DNA of 64,000 nt, taken from NCBI RefSeq assembly GCF_024508295.1, contig NZ_CP101990.1, positions 1,364,001 to 1,428,000 on the forward strand, written 5' to 3'. A program made the translations under genes and the position numbers. This DNA comes from Aeromicrobium duanguangcaii (lineage in GTDB: Bacteria; Actinomycetota; Actinomycetes; Propionibacteriales; Nocardioidaceae). Below are positions 54,348 to 64,000 of the stretch, one piece after another (positions within the stretch are counted from its first letter, which is position 1; each line of letters opens with the position of its first letter). The notes under the pieces are model-generated. The model saw only the letters and a list, made by a program, of their open reading frames with translations. It did no database searches and was not told the DNA's origin.

Positions 54348-55037
54348 CTACGGCAGGTGTCGGGTGTGGATGAGTTCTGCCGCAATGCTGCGCAGCTTGA
54401 CGTTCTCCGTCGAGGAGACGCGGGTCAGCAGGGCGAACGCCCTCGTCGCGTCGATGTCGTAGCGCTCCATCAGCAAGCCACAGGCCTGGCCGATGATGGC
54501 GCGCGAGTCCAACGCCGTCTCGTACCGCTCCACCTTCTGCGCGGCGAGGACGGCGATGGCGATGTGAGCGGCCAGGGCGAGTCCCTCCGCCTGATCCTCG
54601 GCGGTGAAGGCGTCGACCTCGGTCGAGTACATGCTGAGTGCCCCGATGACCTCCGAGAGCGTGAACAGGCGGAGGGTCAGGACGGTGCGGGCACCGGTGG
54701 CCTCGGCGAGGTGTGAGCCCCACCGGGGCCAACGGGCGTCCTCGATGAGGTTCGGGATGTAGACCGTCTCGTGCTCCCACAGCGTGCTCAGCGCGGGACC
54801 CTCGCTCAACTGCTCCTGGAGCTGGTCGCCGAGGGCTGCCAGGTCGTCACTGGCGGCGGGGGTCTCTACGCGCCGCTTGCTGTACACCAGCGAGATGCTG
54901 GCTGAGGAACACGCTTCGACATGGCGGACCAGCAACTCGACGGCGTTCTTCACGGTCGCGGCAGGATCGTGCTGATCCTCCAACTCGCGGGCCGCGTCCG
55001 CCATGCGCATGGCGATGTCAGATGATTCGGGACCCAC
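54348..55037 (-). CDS. GAF and ANTAR domain protein
   Basis: A 229-residue regulator. The GAF domain occupies about 20-165, and a C-terminal ANTAR domain has GQACGLLMERYDIDATRAFA followed by LLTRVSSTENVKLRSIA. ANTAR domains bind paired RNA hairpins and act as antiterminators, with a GAF sensor controlling them. It is a full-length relative of the damaged gene at 50926. The start is a GTG at 55035-55037; internal ATGs at residues 10 and 12 are alternatives. Confidence 0.88.
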   Translation of the reverse strand: MGPESSDIAMRMADAARELEDQHDPAATVKNAVELLVRHVEACSSASISLVYSKRRVETPAASDDLAALGDQLQEQLSEGPALSTLWEHETVYIPNLIEDARWPRWGSHLAEATGARTVLTLRLFTLSEVIGALSMYSTEVDAFTAEDQAEGLALAAHIAIAVLAAQKVERYETALDSRAIIGQACGLLMERYDIDATRAFALLTRVSSTENVKLRSIAAELIHTRHLP

Positions 55038-55218
55038 GACCAGCCACCCCCCGGGAGCTCGTTGTTGTCGAGGACCCGATCATAAGCGGTCCGCCGGGCC
55101 GTTGGCTCGACCCGGCAGACCTCGCGGATGTCTCTGCGCGCTGGAGACATACGCGTAACGACGAGGTACCCGCGCCTCGCGCGGTCACGCGCCGCCGTCG
55201 GCGATGACCCGGCTCGAG

Positions 55219-55734
55219 TCAGGACGTGACGGCTTCGAAGACCTTCTCGTCGCCCTCGTTCACGGCCTTCACGACGGCGTCGTAGTCGCCCTTGTCGATG
55301 GCCTTGCTGATCCTCTTGGCGGCCTTGGTGACCGCCTTGTCGACACGGTCGAGGTAGAGGTCGTCGACGACGGCCACCAGTGCGGAGGAGCCCGGCGGGA
55401 GCCATTCCTCGGCGTCCACGCCGATCTTCTTCTCCTCGTGCCGCTTCGCGATGGCGCCCGCGCCGGCGCCGATGGCGGCACCGATCACGCCTGACAGCAG
55501 CAGCGGCGGCGCGAAGAGCCCGACCACGAGGCCGGCGACGGCTCCGACCGTGGTGCCGGCGGCGACCACGCTGCCGCCGTGCTCCTCGACCTTCGTCTGC
55601 CCCGACGCATCACGAGACAGGACCACACCGGCGACCACGAGGTCGTCGACGTCCTTGATCGCCGTGAAGTCGTCGGCGGCGGACTCGGTGTCGTCGTACG
55701 TCGAGACGAACAGGGTGTAGTTGTGCTCTGACAT
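55219..55734 (-). CDS. DUF1269-type membrane-associated protein
   Basis: A 171-residue protein. An N-terminal ferredoxin-like region (YTLFVSTYDDTESAADDF) is followed by a long Gly/Ala-rich hydrophobic segment (about 60-95) that may insert in the membrane, and a charged C-terminal helical region rich in Lys and Asp. It resembles the DUF1269/DUF1269-like stress-associated proteins; function unknown. It stands alone between the GAF-ANTAR gene and the divergent TetR regulator. Confidence 0.75.
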   Translation of the reverse strand: MSEHNYTLFVSTYDDTESAADDFTAIKDVDDLVVAGVVLSRDASGQTKVEEHGGSVVAAGTTVGAVAGLVVGLFAPPLLLSGVIGAAIGAGAGAIAKRHEEKKIGVDAEEWLPPGSSALVAVVDDLYLDRVDKAVTKAAKRISKAIDKGDYDAVVKAVNEGDEKVFEAVTS

Positions 55735-55908
55735 GCTGGGCCCCCCATGGGCGGTGGTCGTCTTCGACCACCTCGAGTTGTCGACCGGGCGGCTGCCCGG
55801 TCGGTGCGATCGGCGGACGGGGCCCCTCGCCGGATGTGTGGTGAGGCACACTGCCCGCCTTCTTCGACGGTAGGTCGGGGGACGGAAGGCCGCCTCCCCG
55901 ACACGTTG

Positions 55909-55923
55909 CCTATAGCCTGTAGG
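55909..55923. promoter_or_regulatory. Palindromic operator before the TetR gene
   Basis: CCTATAG-C-CTGTAGG, 7-bp arms with one mismatch, overlaps a TATAGC -10-like hexamer and lies 28 bp before the tetR ATG. Suggests autorepression. Confidence 0.5.
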
Positions 55924-55950
55924 TGGCCATCGATGGGGAGTAGGTTCACC

Positions 55951-56547
55951 ATGGCATCTGCCAGACCGGCACTGAACGGCCAGACGCTCAGCGCCACGGC
56001 CGCGGACGTCGCGGACGAGCTGGGCTTCGAGCACGTCACCGTCTCGGAGGTCGCCCGGCGCGTCGGGGTGAAGCCGGCCAGCGTGTACTTCCACCTCGAC
56101 GGCGCCGACGACCTGCGCGGCCGGGTCAGCGCCCTGGCACTGACCGAGCTGGGGGAGCGGCTCGCCCTCGCGCTCGCCGGGCGTGCGGGCCGCGACGCGC
56201 TCGAGGCGCTGGTCGACGCGGTGCGCGGCTACGCCGTCGAGCACCCGGGCCGATGGGCGTCCACGCAGGTGCGCATCACCGCGCCCGAGGCCGGAGCTGC
56301 CGGTGCCCGAGTGGCCGCGCTGATGCTGGCGGTGGTGCGTGGCTACGGGCTTCCGCCCAAGGAGCAGACCCACGCCGTGCGGCTGATCGGCAGCACGGTC
56401 AACGGCTTCGTCCGCCTGCACGTGCACGGCAGCTTCGACCACTCCGACCCCGATCCCGAGGCGTCGTGGCTGCGCATGACGCAGGCCCTCGACACCGCCC
56501 TGACCCACTGGCCGACCACGGCCACCTCCGAGGAGACCGCCCGATGA
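55951..56547 (+). CDS. TetR-family transcriptional regulator
   Basis: A 198-residue regulator. The helix-turn-helix is in VTVSEVARRVGVKPASVYFH (about 29-48), followed by a WHG-type C-terminal domain (HPGRWASTQVR, IGSTVNGFVRL). It probably controls the downstream SGNH hydrolase and alcohol dehydrogenase-like genes, to which it is coupled by ATGA, and itself via the upstream palindrome. An in-frame ATG at 55933 is a less likely start. Confidence 0.88.
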   Translation: MASARPALNGQTLSATAADVADELGFEHVTVSEVARRVGVKPASVYFHLDGADDLRGRVSALALTELGERLALALAGRAGRDALEALVDAVRGYAVEHPGRWASTQVRITAPEAGAAGARVAALMLAVVRGYGLPPKEQTHAVRLIGSTVNGFVRLHVHGSFDHSDPDPEASWLRMTQALDTALTHWPTTATSEETAR

Positions 56548-57719
56548 CCGACCACCTGCAGGACGTCCCGCTCGATGCCTCGCTGTTCCGCGGGGTCGTC
56601 GAGGTCGAGCACACCCCACGCGGCGTGCAGCCACACCGGCTGCCGGCATGGGCGCGCCGCCAGCTGCCCGATCCGCAACTGCTGATGGCGCAGGCGCAGC
56701 CGTCCGGAGTCCGGCTCGTGTTCCGCACGGCCGCGACCACGATCGAGGTGGAGGCGTTCCCGACCCGGGTGGCCTACGTGGGCGCTCCACCGCGACCGCT
56801 CGGCGTCTACGAACTGATCGTCGACGGTGTTCCCACCGCGCGCGGTTCGGTCGACGGGGGAGTCGTGCTGACGATCGACATGACGACCGGAGGGCGCGAC
56901 GTGAGCGCCGGCGAGCCCGGAACCCTCACGTTCGGCGGTCTTCCCGGCACGGACAAGACCGTCGAGCTGTGGCTTCCCCACAACGAGATGACCGAGCTGG
57001 TGGCGCTGCGCGCCGACGCGCCGGTGTCGGCCGTTCCCGCCGGTGACCGTCCCGTCTGGCTGCACCACGGCAGCTCGATCAGCCACGGCTCGAACGCGCT
57101 GACACCGACCGGCACCTGGCCGGCCATCGCGTCGGCGGCTGCCGGGGTGGACCTGATCAACCTCGGCTTCAGTGGCAGCGCCCTGCTCGACCCGGCGACG
57201 GCGCGCACGATGCGCGACCTCCGGGCCGACGTCATCAGCGTGAAGATCGGCATCAACCTGGTCAACGCGGACCTCATGCGGCTGCGCGGATTCACCGCGG
57301 CGATGCACGGCTTCCTCGACACGATCCGCGACGGTCATCCGGACACGCCGCTGCTGTTGATCTCGCCGATCCTGTGCCCGATCCACGAGGACACCCCGGG
57401 CCCGGGCCGGCCGGACCCGGCCACGCTCGGGACCGACGCGGTGAAGTTCATGGCCGTGGGCGACCCCGCGGACGTGGCGTGGGGCAAGCTCACGCTGCGC
57501 GTCATCCGTGAGCAGATGCGCCAGATCGTCGAGGCTCGCCGGCAGGACGACCCGAACCTGCACTACCTCGACGGCTCGGAGCTGTACGGCGAGGACGACG
57601 CAGTGGTCCACCCGCTGCCGGACGCTCTGCACCCCGACGCGGAGACCCACGTCCTCATGGGTGAGCGGTTCGCGAAGCTGGCGCTGATTCCTGGTGGGTT
57701 GCTCGCGCGCAGAGGATGA
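56544..57719 (+). CDS. SGNH/GDSL-family hydrolase
   Basis: A 391-residue esterase-like protein. An N-terminal beta-sandwich domain (about 1-160) precedes the SGNH domain. The nucleophile serine lies in HHGSSISHG, the block II glycine in GFSGSALLD, the block III asparagine in GINLVN, and the terminal catalytic pair in LPDALHPDAETH. No signal peptide, so likely cytoplasmic. The substrate is unknown; carbohydrate esters are common for this layout. ATGA overlap with the TetR gene. Confidence 0.88.
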   Translation: MTDHLQDVPLDASLFRGVVEVEHTPRGVQPHRLPAWARRQLPDPQLLMAQAQPSGVRLVFRTAATTIEVEAFPTRVAYVGAPPRPLGVYELIVDGVPTARGSVDGGVVLTIDMTTGGRDVSAGEPGTLTFGGLPGTDKTVELWLPHNEMTELVALRADAPVSAVPAGDRPVWLHHGSSISHGSNALTPTGTWPAIASAAAGVDLINLGFSGSALLDPATARTMRDLRADVISVKIGINLVNADLMRLRGFTAAMHGFLDTIRDGHPDTPLLLISPILCPIHEDTPGPGRPDPATLGTDAVKFMAVGDPADVAWGKLTLRVIREQMRQIVEARRQDDPNLHYLDGSELYGEDDAVVHPLPDALHPDAETHVLMGERFAKLALIPGGLLARRG

Positions 57720-57726
57720 TGACCGC

Positions 57727-58680
57727 ATGAGAGCTGCGGTGTACGACCGGTACGGCGGTCCCGAGCAGCTCCAGGTGCAGGACGTGCCCGTGCCGTCGCC
57801 GTCCTCAGGTCAGGTGCTCGTTCGGATCGAGGCGACGTCGGTGAACCTGAGCGACTGGGAGTGCCTCACGGGCTCGCCGGTCTATGCGCGGATCGGCGGC
57901 CTGCGTCGGCCGGCGCGTAGGACACTCGGCTCGGACATCGCCGGTGTGATCGAGCGGGTCGGGGAGGCCGTGACCCGCTTCCGCCCGGGCGATGCGGTGT
58001 ACGGCGACAACCTGGCTCTCAAGGGCGGCTTCGCCGAGTACGCACTCGCTCCGGAGTCGGCGTTGGCCCCCGTGCCCGAAGGCCTCGGCTTCGCCGAGGC
58101 GTCCACGATCCCGCAGGCGGGTGCCATCGCGTGGCAGGGCACCGAGAAGGCGCTCCCGGATGCGCGGGTGCTGATCAACGGAGCCGGTGGCGGCTCAGGG
58201 TCCTTCGCGATCCAGCTCGCGAAGCGACGCGGCGCCCACGTCATTGCGGTCGACAACGGCACGAAGCAGGACTTCATGCGCTCGCTGGGCGCCGACGAGG
58301 TTGTCGACTACGAGCGCGAGGACTTCACGCGGACGGCCGAGCCGTACGACCTCGTCCTCGACCTGGTCGCCCACCGGTCGCCGCTGGCGTACCGCCGCGC
58401 CCTCGCCCGCGGCGGGACCTACCGCTGCGTGGGCGGATCCGTGGGCACGCTCCTGGGCGTGCTGACGGTCGGAGCGGTCACGGGGGCGGCCACCGGCCGT
58501 TCGCTCGGCGTCCTCGCGGTGAAGCAGGGACCCGCGTTCTTCGAGCCGATCGGCGCGCTCGTGGCCGGTGGCGAGGTCATCACGCACGCGGAGCGGATCT
58601 TCACCCTCGATCAGGTCGCGGACGCGGTCGCGTACGTCGGTGAGGGGCGTACCCGGGTCAAGGTCGTGGTCGTGCCGTGA
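57727..58680 (+). CDS. Zinc-independent MDR-family NAD(P)-dependent oxidoreductase
   Basis: A 317-residue quinone reductase-like enzyme. The GroES-like half (about 1-115) lacks the zinc-binding cysteines of classical alcohol dehydrogenases. The nucleotide loop is INGAGGGSGSFA (about 141-152), a common variant of AxGGVG. It likely reduces quinones or enones with NADPH. It starts 7 bp after the SGNH gene and belongs to the same unit. Confidence 0.87.
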   Translation: MRAAVYDRYGGPEQLQVQDVPVPSPSSGQVLVRIEATSVNLSDWECLTGSPVYARIGGLRRPARRTLGSDIAGVIERVGEAVTRFRPGDAVYGDNLALKGGFAEYALAPESALAPVPEGLGFAEASTIPQAGAIAWQGTEKALPDARVLINGAGGGSGSFAIQLAKRRGAHVIAVDNGTKQDFMRSLGADEVVDYEREDFTRTAEPYDLVLDLVAHRSPLAYRRALARGGTYRCVGGSVGTLLGVLTVGAVTGAATGRSLGVLAVKQGPAFFEPIGALVAGGEVITHAERIFTLDQVADAVAYVGEGRTRVKVVVVP

Positions 58681-58699
58681 GCACCGCGAGAATGGGCGC

Positions 58700-59155
58700 A
58701 TGGTCCTCCTGACTCCCGTCGACGCCGACAACTGGCGCGACATCACTCGCGTCCGACCAGCAGAAGGGCAGCGCGAGTGGGTCGCGGACACGACGTACTA
58801 CCTGTGCCTGTCGGCGTACGGCGACCTGTGGCGCTCCTACGCCGTCGAGGCCGACGGCGCGACTGTCGGACACGTGATGTGGGCCGTGGACCCCGATGAC
58901 GGCAGCCACTGGATCGGCGGCCTCGTCATCGACTCCGAGCACCAGCGCCGTGGCCTGGGTCGAGCGACCGTTCAGGCGCTGCTCGATCTGTGGGAGCGCG
59001 AGGAGCCGTCCCTGTCCGGTACCCCGTACCGGGAGGCCGCCCTGTCCGTGTCGCCGGACAATCAGGCCGCGATCGGTCTGTACCGGTCGCTCGGGTTCGT
59101 GGAGACTGGCGAGATGGAGGACGACGAGATCGTGCTGCGCCGGCCGCGGGCCTGA
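58700..59155 (+). CDS. GNAT-family N-acetyltransferase
   Basis: A 151-residue acetyltransferase with the acetyl-CoA loop EHQRRGLGRATVQ (about 75-87, Q/RxxGxG/A) and the C-terminal NQAAIGLYRSLGFVETGE strand pair. It is close to spermidine-acetyltransferase-like GNATs, but the substrate is unknown. The ATG lies 6 nt behind GAGAAT (58688-58693), fitting a leaderless start of a new transcript. Confidence 0.87.
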   Translation: MVLLTPVDADNWRDITRVRPAEGQREWVADTTYYLCLSAYGDLWRSYAVEADGATVGHVMWAVDPDDGSHWIGGLVIDSEHQRRGLGRATVQALLDLWEREEPSLSGTPYREAALSVSPDNQAAIGLYRSLGFVETGEMEDDEIVLRRPRA

Positions 59156-59159
59156 CGCG

Positions 59160-60104
59160 GTGACCGACGACGTCAGCGCTCTCACGGTCCGGCCGGCCCG
59201 GCACGATGACCAGCCCACGCTCGAAGCGTGGTCGAGCAGGGACCCGGTGGCCTGGGTCGACCGAGCCCGTCTCTCAGCCGAGCTGGGGACACGGAACTAC
59301 CGGTACGAGTGGTCGTGGATCGCTGAGCGCGGTGACCGCCCGGTCGGCCGCGCCCTGTGGTGGGGGAGCGAGAACGCCGAGCGCCCGGTGACTCTCGACT
59401 GCCTCCTCGTCGCGGAGTCCGAGCCCCGTCCCGACGGGGTCGGCGCCGCGCTGATCCGTGCCGGGATCGCCGAATTCGGGGCCGGCCCGGCGTTGGAGTT
59501 CAACGTCGACGTCGACGTCCGGTGGACGCAGAACCCGGCCGCGGTCGAGGCCGTCGAGTGGCGTTCACGGGCCGCGCGCGCGGGCGGGTTCACCCGCTCG
59601 ACAGAGCGACTCAGCTTCGCCCGGATCGACTCGACGCCGCGTCCGCAGCGGCCTCGGCGGCTCGGCTTCCGGCCCGGGACCGACGACGAGTTCCGAACCC
59701 TGTTCGCGGCGGTCGCGCCGGGCAGCCTCGATGCCCACACCCTCGCGATGGTGGCGGAGCAGGGCGTCGATGCGCTGGCCGACGACGATCTGCAGTTCTA
59801 CCTCTCCCTGCCGGGCAGCCGCGACGCCTGGCGGATCGCGACTCTCGCCGATGGCACGACGGTCGGCTTCACGATCGCGACCAGGACGGCCTACGACGCC
59901 AGCATCAGCTACCTCGGTGTCCTGCCGGAGCACCGCGGGCGCGGGTTCGTGGACGAGCTGCTGGCGCAGATGGTCCACCTGCACCACGACGACGGGGAGC
60001 AGCGCATCGTGGGAACGACCGACGCCGCGAACGCTCCGATGGCCGCCGCCTTCGGGCGCGCCGGGTTCGAGACGACGCGGGTGCGGATCGTCCACGCCCG
60101 GTAG
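59160..60104 (+). CDS. Two-domain GNAT-family acetyltransferase
   Basis: A 314-residue protein with two GNAT folds in tandem. The N-terminal one (about 1-155) has weak acetyl-CoA motifs and is probably structural. The C-terminal one has VLPEHRGRGFVDELLAQM (about 255-272) and TDAANAPMAAAFGRAGFE, a complete cofactor site. Substrate unknown. GTG start 4 bp after the preceding stop, so the two acetyltransferases are likely co-expressed. Confidence 0.85.
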   Translation: MTDDVSALTVRPARHDDQPTLEAWSSRDPVAWVDRARLSAELGTRNYRYEWSWIAERGDRPVGRALWWGSENAERPVTLDCLLVAESEPRPDGVGAALIRAGIAEFGAGPALEFNVDVDVRWTQNPAAVEAVEWRSRAARAGGFTRSTERLSFARIDSTPRPQRPRRLGFRPGTDDEFRTLFAAVAPGSLDAHTLAMVAEQGVDALADDDLQFYLSLPGSRDAWRIATLADGTTVGFTIATRTAYDASISYLGVLPEHRGRGFVDELLAQMVHLHHDDGEQRIVGTTDAANAPMAAAFGRAGFETTRVRIVHAR

Positions 60105-60167
60105 GCCGAACCGCGCAGGGCTGCGGCACACTCGTGGGTGATCGCGCCGCCGACCGAAGGACCCGAT

Positions 60168-60836
60168 GTGAGCCAAGCCGCCCCCCACCTCGACCGCCGT
60201 GACGACGTCTTCGTCCTGAACCTCGGTGACGGAGAGAACCGCTTCCACCCCGACTGGGTCGCCGCGGTCGACGCCGCGCTCGACGAGGTCGAGAAGACCG
60301 AGGGCGCCAAGGCCCTCGTCACCACGGCAACCGGCAAGTTCTTCTCGAACGGTCTGGACCTGGAGTGGCTCGGCAGCCACGCCGACCAGATGGGCGAGTA
60401 CGTCGCCGCCGTCGAGGGGCTGTTCGCCCGCGTGCTGGGTCTGCCCCTCATCACGGTGGCCGCCATCCAGGGTCACGCCTTCGCCGCCGGCGCGATGCTG
60501 ACGCTGGCTCACGACTTCCGGGTGATGCGCGACGACCGCGGCTTCTGGTGCCTGCCCGAGGTGGACATCCACATCCCGTTCACGCCCGGCATGAACGCGC
60601 TCATCACTGCGCGCCTCGCCCCGCAGGTCGCCCACGAGTCGATGACGACCGGTCGCCGCTACGGCGGGGCCGACGCGCGTGACCTCGCGATCGTCGATCG
60701 AGCCGTCTCGGAGGACGCGGTGCTTCCCACGGCGCTCGAGATCGCCACGGCGAACGCCGGCAAGACCGGCGACACCCTCGGCACCATCAAGGCACGCATG
60801 TACGAGGAGACGCTGAAGGTCCTGCGCGACCACTGA
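60168..60836 (+). CDS. Enoyl-CoA hydratase/isomerase-family protein
   Basis: A 222-residue crotonase-fold protein, shorter than typical hydratases (about 255-260). The first oxyanion strand is KFFSNGLDLEWL and the second AIQGHAFAAGAMLTLAHDF, with a WCLPEVDIHIPF segment. The catalytic glutamate pair of hydratases is not obvious, and the layout is closer to delta3,delta2-enoyl-CoA isomerases. The GTG at 60168 behind GAAGGA was preferred over GTG 60138. Confidence 0.8.
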   Translation: MSQAAPHLDRRDDVFVLNLGDGENRFHPDWVAAVDAALDEVEKTEGAKALVTTATGKFFSNGLDLEWLGSHADQMGEYVAAVEGLFARVLGLPLITVAAIQGHAFAAGAMLTLAHDFRVMRDDRGFWCLPEVDIHIPFTPGMNALITARLAPQVAHESMTTGRRYGGADARDLAIVDRAVSEDAVLPTALEIATANAGKTGDTLGTIKARMYEETLKVLRDH

Positions 60837-60936
60837 CCCGGGGCTCGGCGCCCCGCACCTCCGCCCGAGTGATGAGTTCTCGCGCTCCCAGCCGTCATAC
60901 GTGTGACAGGACACGAACCGACGGAAGAGGATGACC

Positions 60937-61923
60937 ATGAGCGTGGACACACCAGTGGGGGAGCGGGGCGACATGACCGGCGTCGACGAGCCGACGTTCT
61001 CGGCGATGACCGAGCCGCACCGGCGCGAGCTGCACGTGCACTGCTACCGGATGCTCGGCTCGTTCGAGGATGCCGAGGACGCGGTGCAGGAGACGTTCCT
61101 GCGGGCCTGGCGGCGGCGCGAGACCTTCGAGGGCCGCTCGTCCTTCCAGGCCTGGCTCTACAAGATCGCGACGAACGCCAGCCTGGACCTGCTGGCGAAG
61201 AAGCGGCCGGAGCCGGCGACCGGCGGCGAGGTGCTGTGGCTTCAGCCCTACCCCGACCGGTTGCTGGACGAGCTGCGTGCCGAGGACACCGATGATCCCG
61301 AGTCCGCCGCCGTCGCCCGCGAGACGATCGAGCTGGCGTACCTGGTCGCGCTGCAGCACCTCGCGCCCCGACCGCGTGCGGCGCTGATCCTGCGGGACGT
61401 CATCGGCTGGCCGGCGAAGGACGTCGCCGACCTGTTGGGCGACTCGGTCAACTCCGTGAACAGTGCGCTGCAGCGGGCCCGCGCCGGCCTGCGCGAGCAC
61501 CTGCCCGCCGAGCGCCAGGACTGGACCGGGGGCGACGAGGACCCCCAGACACTCGAGCTGGTGCGGCGATACACCGAGGCGTCCATCGCCGCGGACATCG
61601 ACGCGCTCGCCGCGATGCTGAGTGACGAGGTGCGGTTCGCGATGCCGCCCACGCCCGGTGTGCTGGTGGGTCGCGACGCCGTGGTGGACGACTGGGTGCA
61701 GTCCGGCTTCGAGACCATGACGGGTCTGCGCGTGCTCCCGATCTCGGCGAACCGGCAGCCCGGCCTCGCCGCGTACATCTGGGAGGAGAAGGAGCAGGCG
61801 TACCTGCCGCTGACGATCGACGTCCTGCGCATCGAGGGCGGGACGATCACCGAGATCGTCATCTTCCACAGCGACCAGTTCCCGCGGCTGGGCCTGCCGG
61901 AGCGACTGGAGGCGAACGCATGA
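60937..61923 (+). CDS. ECF sigma factor with C-terminal SnoaL-like domain (SigG/SigX5-like)
   Basis: A 328-residue sigma factor, about twice the usual ECF size. Region 2 has HCYRMLGSFEDAEDAVQETF (about 36-55), region 4 has ALILRDVIGWPAKDVADLLG and the recognition helix VNSVNSALQRARAGL. A SnoaL_2 domain follows from about 205 (RRYTEASIAADIDALAAML through DGxV-like region), as in ECF groups regulated by their own extension instead of an anti-sigma factor. The second ATG (60937) is preferred because AAGAGG lies 6 bp before it. Coupled by ATGA to the next gene. Confidence 0.9.
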   Translation: MSVDTPVGERGDMTGVDEPTFSAMTEPHRRELHVHCYRMLGSFEDAEDAVQETFLRAWRRRETFEGRSSFQAWLYKIATNASLDLLAKKRPEPATGGEVLWLQPYPDRLLDELRAEDTDDPESAAVARETIELAYLVALQHLAPRPRAALILRDVIGWPAKDVADLLGDSVNSVNSALQRARAGLREHLPAERQDWTGGDEDPQTLELVRRYTEASIAADIDALAAMLSDEVRFAMPPTPGVLVGRDAVVDDWVQSGFETMTGLRVLPISANRQPGLAAYIWEEKEQAYLPLTIDVLRIEGGTITEIVIFHSDQFPRLGLPERLEANA

Positions 61924-62327
61924 GCAGCGTGGACATCGCTCGTCCCCGACTCGGCCGAGTGGCTCTGACCGGACTGGCTGCGACCGTCGGGGCCGCCGCC
62001 GTGACCACCGCGTGCGGCGCGCTCGCGAAGGCGACGGGTGTCGACTTCGAGATCCCCGACGGCGGCGAGTCCATCCCCACCGGTGCCTTCGCGACCGTGA
62101 CCGCCGGCTTCTCGCTGGTGGGTGTCGTCCTCGCGGTCGCCCTGGCTCGGTGGAGTGCTCGCCCGGCCCGGCGGTTCCTGCAGATCACGGTCACGCTGAC
62201 AGCGGTGTCCTTGGTCCCGCCCTTCACGGTCGGAGGGAACGGAGCCACCACGGCCACGCTGGTCGGACTGCACCTGCTCGCCGCCGCCGTCGTGATCCCG
62301 GCCTTCATGCGGAGCCTGCGGGGCTGA
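61920..62327 (+). CDS. DUF6069-type four-helix membrane protein
   Basis: A 135-residue protein with four hydrophobic helices at about 13-33, 56-76, 86-104 and 113-130 and short loops. It matches small membrane proteins of unknown role that often follow ECF sigma genes in actinobacteria. The ATGA overlap with the sigma gene suggests it acts in the same pathway, possibly as sensor or modulator; that is inference. Confidence 0.78.
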   Translation: MSSVDIARPRLGRVALTGLAATVGAAAVTTACGALAKATGVDFEIPDGGESIPTGAFATVTAGFSLVGVVLAVALARWSARPARRFLQITVTLTAVSLVPPFTVGGNGATTATLVGLHLLAAAVVIPAFMRSLRG

Positions 62328-62369
62328 GAACGGCCGACTCGCACGCCGTCGCATCGGACGTAGCGTGGA

Positions 62370-62399
62370 GACAGGCGCCCGTCACCGCGGGCGCCTGTC
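62370..62399. terminator. 12-bp hairpin between the DUF6069 and aldo/keto reductase genes
   Basis: GACAGGCGCCCG and its perfect complement enclose a 6-nt loop. It may terminate the sigma-factor transcript. A TAGCGT at 62361-62366 could also start the next transcript right at the hairpin, making it a leader structure; the two readings cannot be separated from sequence. Confidence 0.6.
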
Positions 62400-62415
62400 G
62401 CAGAGAGGCCCCGCC

Positions 62416-64000
<1,585 letters not shown>

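Overview
The window is a contiguous piece of a high-GC chromosome from an actinobacterium. Codons are strongly G/C-ending and GTG starts are common. Genes are joined by ATGA/GTGA/TGATG overlaps, and many have a TANNNT -10 box 6-7 nt before the start codon (leaderless style). The order thrS-HIT-pgsA-pdxS-pdxT-yebC-ruvCAB-yajC-apt-rel ... hisS-aspS ... rarA-alaS-ruvX-mltG-aroE-aroC-aroK-aroB-pepP-efp-nusB is the usual actinobacterial backbone. An Aeromicrobium/Nocardioides-like member of the Nocardioidaceae is my inference; there is no rRNA or tRNA gene here to test it.

Layout. 0-5.2 kb: the start of a kdp potassium-ATPase operon (kdpF, kdpA, minus strand), divergent trpF, an arsenic-resistance pair (Acr3 pump and ArsC) with a palindromic operator, a hydrolase, an Rrf2 regulator and an asparaginase. 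5.4-9.6 kb: thrS, a HIT-family phosphorylase, phosphatidylinositol-phosphate synthase and pdxS. 9.9-18.0 kb: an island made of two tandem copies of a five-gene cassette. Each copy holds a SipW-dependent (TasA/CalY-like) exported protein, an ER-type (SipW) signal peptidase, an LxxTG wall-anchored protein, a second SipW-type exported protein, and a protein in which a signal peptidase is fused to its own apparent substrate. The island splits pdxS from pdxT. 18.1-25.4 kb: pdxT, yebC, ruvCAB, yajC, apt and rel, without secD/secF. 25.4-25.9 kb: a small GIY-YIG nuclease gene bracketed by inverted REP-like palindromes.

25.9-44.7 kb: DUF349 protein, MBL hydrolase, hisS, aspS, DinB protein, rarA, alaS, ruvX, mltG, the shikimate genes with a prepilin peptidase, aminopeptidase P, efp and nusB. 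44.6-48.6 kb, minus strand: a class F-like sortase converging on and overlapping nusB, then the efeUOB ferrous-iron uptake operon behind an IdeR/DtxR-like box. 48.6-55.7 kb is more accessory: a 13E12/DUF222 HNH protein, a hydrolase, a GAF protein with a wrecked ANTAR domain, a large secreted M6 metalloprotease, an intact GAF-ANTAR protein and a DUF1269 protein. 55.9-64 kb: TetR regulator, SGNH esterase, quinone-reductase-like MDR enzyme, two acetyltransferases, an enoyl-CoA hydratase-like protein, an ECF sigma factor with a C-terminal SnoaL-like domain, a DUF6069 membrane protein and two aldo/keto reductases, the last cut by the window end.

The best candidates for something undescribed are the duplicated signal-peptidase/surface-protein cassette, especially the protease-substrate fusion, and the palindrome-flanked GIY-YIG gene. 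A recurrent economy is also visible: in four places the stop codon of one gene forms the first half of the -10 box of the next.
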